From contig CAZNCJ010000001.1 of the NCBI GenBank assembly GCA_964571595.1, forward strand, positions 62,001-126,000: 64,000 nucleotides of DNA, read 5' to 3'. The stretch comes from CALCKU01 sp964571595 (lineage in GTDB: Bacteria; Pseudomonadota; Alphaproteobacteria; Caulobacterales; Maricaulaceae). Below the pieces are notes generated by a model, which was given only the letters and a program-made list of their open reading frames with translations, had not been told where the DNA came from and searched no databases. Position 1 is the stretch's first letter. The number at the start of each line of letters is the position of its first letter. Below are positions 62,309 to 64,000 of the stretch, piece after piece. The translations under genes and the position numbers were made by a program.

Positions 62309-63544
62309 TTATGCAGACGCGCGCACCGTATTCAAGCCTGCATCATGTCCAGATTGTCCATTCGGGTCGATGCAGGAGGTGCCGCCCGGTGTGTACATCA
62401 TAGTCACGCATTGATTGCATGCTGTGCATCCGCTTTGGTGTGCAGAGCCGTCCTTTAAACGATTGATAAAGTTAGGATCAAATATTAGCGCGCGGCCTAG
62501 AGCCATAGCATCAAATCCTGCGCTCATAATATCGTTGGCGTTATCAAGTGAGGTCACGCCCCCCAGATAACTAAGCGGCATCTTCACACTCTCTCTGATA
62601 CGTTTGGCGGTGTCGAAAACATAAAGCGGCTTAAACGCGACCTTTGGCGGTTCTGTGCGCTTTTGAATAGCCATGCCAAGGCGTATGACGAGATTTTTAG
62701 GCGGAGTTCTGACTTGGTCGGGAAGGGAGTTGCCAAACATTGCGGTAATAGACTCAACATTCATACCATTAGACAGGACGGCCATATGTGCGCCTGTTTG
62801 TTCTAAGATTTGTGCGATTTTAATACCGTCTTCAATCGTATTGCCGCCTTCTTTGCCATCGGTTTGAGAATACTTGACGATCACCGCCAGATCAGACCCG
62901 ACCGCGTCTAAGACCTTGCCAAGAACTTCTTTGGGGAAAGTCATGCGTTTTTCAATCGTGCCGCCATAGGCGTCATTTCTTTTATTATAAAAGGGCGATA
63001 TGAATTGGGATAAAAGATAGCCATGTCCCATATGTAATTCTATGGCGTCAAATCCGGCTTCGCGCGCATGGATGGCGGCCTGCACAAATTCATTGGCGAT
63101 CTTGTCCATATCATCACGGTTCATTTTCTTTTTAGTATAGCGCTGCGTCATCACGCCGACCTTGTTGAAACCACCAGAGGAAGAAATGGGTTTCATACTT
63201 GACGCTGTTTTGGGTAGGAAGGTGAAACAACCCGCATGGGTGATTTGCGCGCAGGCCGCCCCGCCTTGTTTATGCACACCGTCTGTTAAAACCTTAAAAT
63301 CCGGAATAGTTTGCGCATTGAGGCAGGCTTGATCGATAAAGGTTTGGCCTTCAAAACTCGTGGCGCAATAGGCCACAGTTGTTAAGGCAGCGCCGCCCGC
63401 CGCCATGCGTTCATGGAAGTTTGCCAAGCCTTTAGATATCACCCCGCCTTTGCACATGCCTTCATTTGTAGCCGCTTTGATGAAACGGTTTTTAAGGGTT
63501 AAGGGGCCGATTTTGAGCGGCGAAAAGGCTTTAGAAGTCGACAT
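62309..63544 (-). CDS. OYE-type flavin reductase with a C-terminal 4Fe-4S Cys motif
   Basis: 411 residues. TIM-barrel FMN enzyme of the NADH:flavin oxidoreductase/Old Yellow Enzyme family: PLTLKNRFIKAATNEG, HAREAGFDAIELHMGHGYLL, SQFISPFYNKRNDAYGG and the phosphate-binding AMALGRALIFDPNF. Near the end, CTACNQC plus a later cysteine (TSCI) resemble the 4Fe-4S site of 2,4-dienoyl-CoA reductase, but the C-terminal FAD/NADPH half is absent. It may reduce a ring or dienoyl-CoA double bond. Starts the leftward unit with the crotonase 8 nt downstream. Confidence 0.9.
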   Translation of the reverse strand: MSTSKAFSPLKIGPLTLKNRFIKAATNEGMCKGGVISKGLANFHERMAAGGAALTTVAYCATSFEGQTFIDQACLNAQTIPDFKVLTDGVHKQGGAACAQITHAGCFTFLPKTASSMKPISSSGGFNKVGVMTQRYTKKKMNRDDMDKIANEFVQAAIHAREAGFDAIELHMGHGYLLSQFISPFYNKRNDAYGGTIEKRMTFPKEVLGKVLDAVGSDLAVIVKYSQTDGKEGGNTIEDGIKIAQILEQTGAHMAVLSNGMNVESITAMFGNSLPDQVRTPPKNLVIRLGMAIQKRTEPPKVAFKPLYVFDTAKRIRESVKMPLSYLGGVTSLDNANDIMSAGFDAMALGRALIFDPNFINRLKDGSAHQSGCTACNQCVTMMYTPGGTSCIDPNGQSGHDAGLNTVRASA

Positions 63545-63619
63545 GCTATATTCTCCAATGCGACTTTTTTAGCATAATTATTGATGAAATCACCTTGTTT
63601 ATTTGCTTAAACGTATAAA

Positions 63620-63651
63620 ATGCGTAGAAGAGTTATAAAAAAACTACGCAT
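63620..63651. promoter_or_regulatory. Proposed island operator, site C (perfect ATGCGTAG-N16-CTACGCAT)
   Basis: Left arm 63620-63627, right arm 63644-63651, an exact 8-bp inverted repeat, located between the divergent OYE-type reductase and MFS genes. Spacing is the same as sites A and B. The reductase starts 76 nt to the left and the MFS gene 51 nt to the right. Confidence 0.6.
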
Positions 63652-63701
63652 TGTGACTTCGGCTTAAATTCTTAGGCTCTTATATATAAAGATAGAAATC
63701 T

Positions 63702-64000
63702 ATGTCAGACAACTCAGTTGAACCCCAAAAGGCAGCTACCCCACCCAAGCGGGCTTATGCGTGGCTAGTCCTTTTGATGATGTTGCTTTTATATTTTATC
63801 AATTATGCAGACCGAACATTGGCTAATGCCCTTCTCGAAAAGATAAAGGAAACATATCAGGTTTCCGATACATATATGGGCTTTGTTATCGGGCCGGCTT
63901 TTGCCTTTATTTATTGTTTAGCCGCCATTCCGATTGCGCGGTTTGCGGATAGGCATAACCGTGTGTGGATAATTGCATGGGGCGCCGTTATCTGGAGCTT
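63702..64000 (+). CDS. MFS transporter, 3'-truncated by window edge
   Basis: The first 99 codons of a major facilitator protein run off the right edge. The product has a polar N terminus (DNSVEPQKAATPPKR), a first helix (AWLVLLMMLLLYFINYADR) with the conserved Asp-Arg of the family, and the loop FADRHNR between helices 2 and 3, which is the MFS signature region. It resembles the spinster-like group often seen in steroid and aromatic gene islands. Probably imports the island's substrate. Confidence 0.85.
   Translation, partial: MSDNSVEPQKAATPPKRAYAWLVLLMMLLLYFINYADRTLANALLEKIKETYQVSDTYMGFVIGPAFAFIYCLAAIPIARFADRHNRVWIIAWGAVIWS

Noticed and set aside
1..64000. CRISPR arrays, tRNA/rRNA genes, insertion sequences or prophage
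   Set aside because: No repeat-spacer pattern, tRNA-like cloverleaf, transposase or phage gene was noticed while reading; this was by eye, so a weak tRNA could be missed.

Overview
The window comes from an alphaproteobacterium of moderate GC content, probably a marine, pigmented, stalked-type or Hyphomonadaceae-like lineage. This is inferred from gene order (eno-ftsB-pdhABC, dusB-ntrBC-ntrYX-trkAH-hfq-hflX-mazG), a fused IspDF, a perfect CtrA-type box and an astaxanthin-type carotenoid cluster. No rRNA, tRNA, CRISPR array, insertion sequence or phage gene was seen.

Layout. Positions 1-31412 are ordinary core genome: the end of der, rpmF, eno, an FtsB-like divisome gene, the pyruvate dehydrogenase complex (pdhA, a DUF3291 gene, pdhB, pdhC, lpdA), lipA, a RatA/Coq10-like gene, pncC, ispDF, dusB, the two nitrogen-type two-component systems NtrBC and NtrYX, TrkAH potassium uptake, hfq, hflX, mazG and cytochrome c maturation genes ccmABCD and ccmE. 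The 35-residue ccmD lies in the overlaps between ccmC and mazG. Positions 31902-40645 hold two convergent carotenoid operons: crtY-crtI-DUF1993-crtB rightward, and crtE-ABC ATPase-ABC permease-crtW-crtZ-small membrane protein leftward. Together they should make astaxanthin-like ketocarotenoids from farnesyl diphosphate. An ABC-2 exporter is translationally coupled inside the leftward operon.

Positions 41023-64000 are the most interesting part: a 23-kb catabolic island in alternating short operons. It encodes a 3-ketosteroid-dehydrogenase-like flavoprotein, two related formylglycine sulfatases, a type III (metallo-beta-lactamase) alkylsulfatase-like protein, a membrane-anchored propeller-like protein, a sulfotransferase, a 3-alpha-hydroxysteroid-dehydrogenase-like SDR, an NTF2-like protein, a ferredoxin, an alpha/beta hydrolase, a tandem CoA transferase, a DUF35/lipid-transfer-protein thiolase pair, an acyl-CoA ligase, a second CoA transferase with rearranged domains, an amidohydrolase, an unusual crotonase, an OYE-type Fe-S reductase and the start of an MFS transporter. 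I read this as a pathway that removes sulfate from a steroid-like or terpenoid substrate in the envelope, imports it and degrades it as CoA thioesters. The substrate is inference.

Two divergent promoter regions of this island carry an inverted repeat, ATGCGTAG-N16-CTACGCAT (three copies with identical spacing: 46879-46910, 46941-46972, 63620-63651). A third promoter region, at 40885-40955, has half-sites. I propose this as the operator of a dedicated regulator not encoded in the window. Other points worth a second look are an NtrC lacking the GAFTGA loop, the carotenoid-linked ABC exporter, a CtrA box before an unknown envelope protein between pdhC and lpdA, and a possible 53-residue ORF upstream of crtY.
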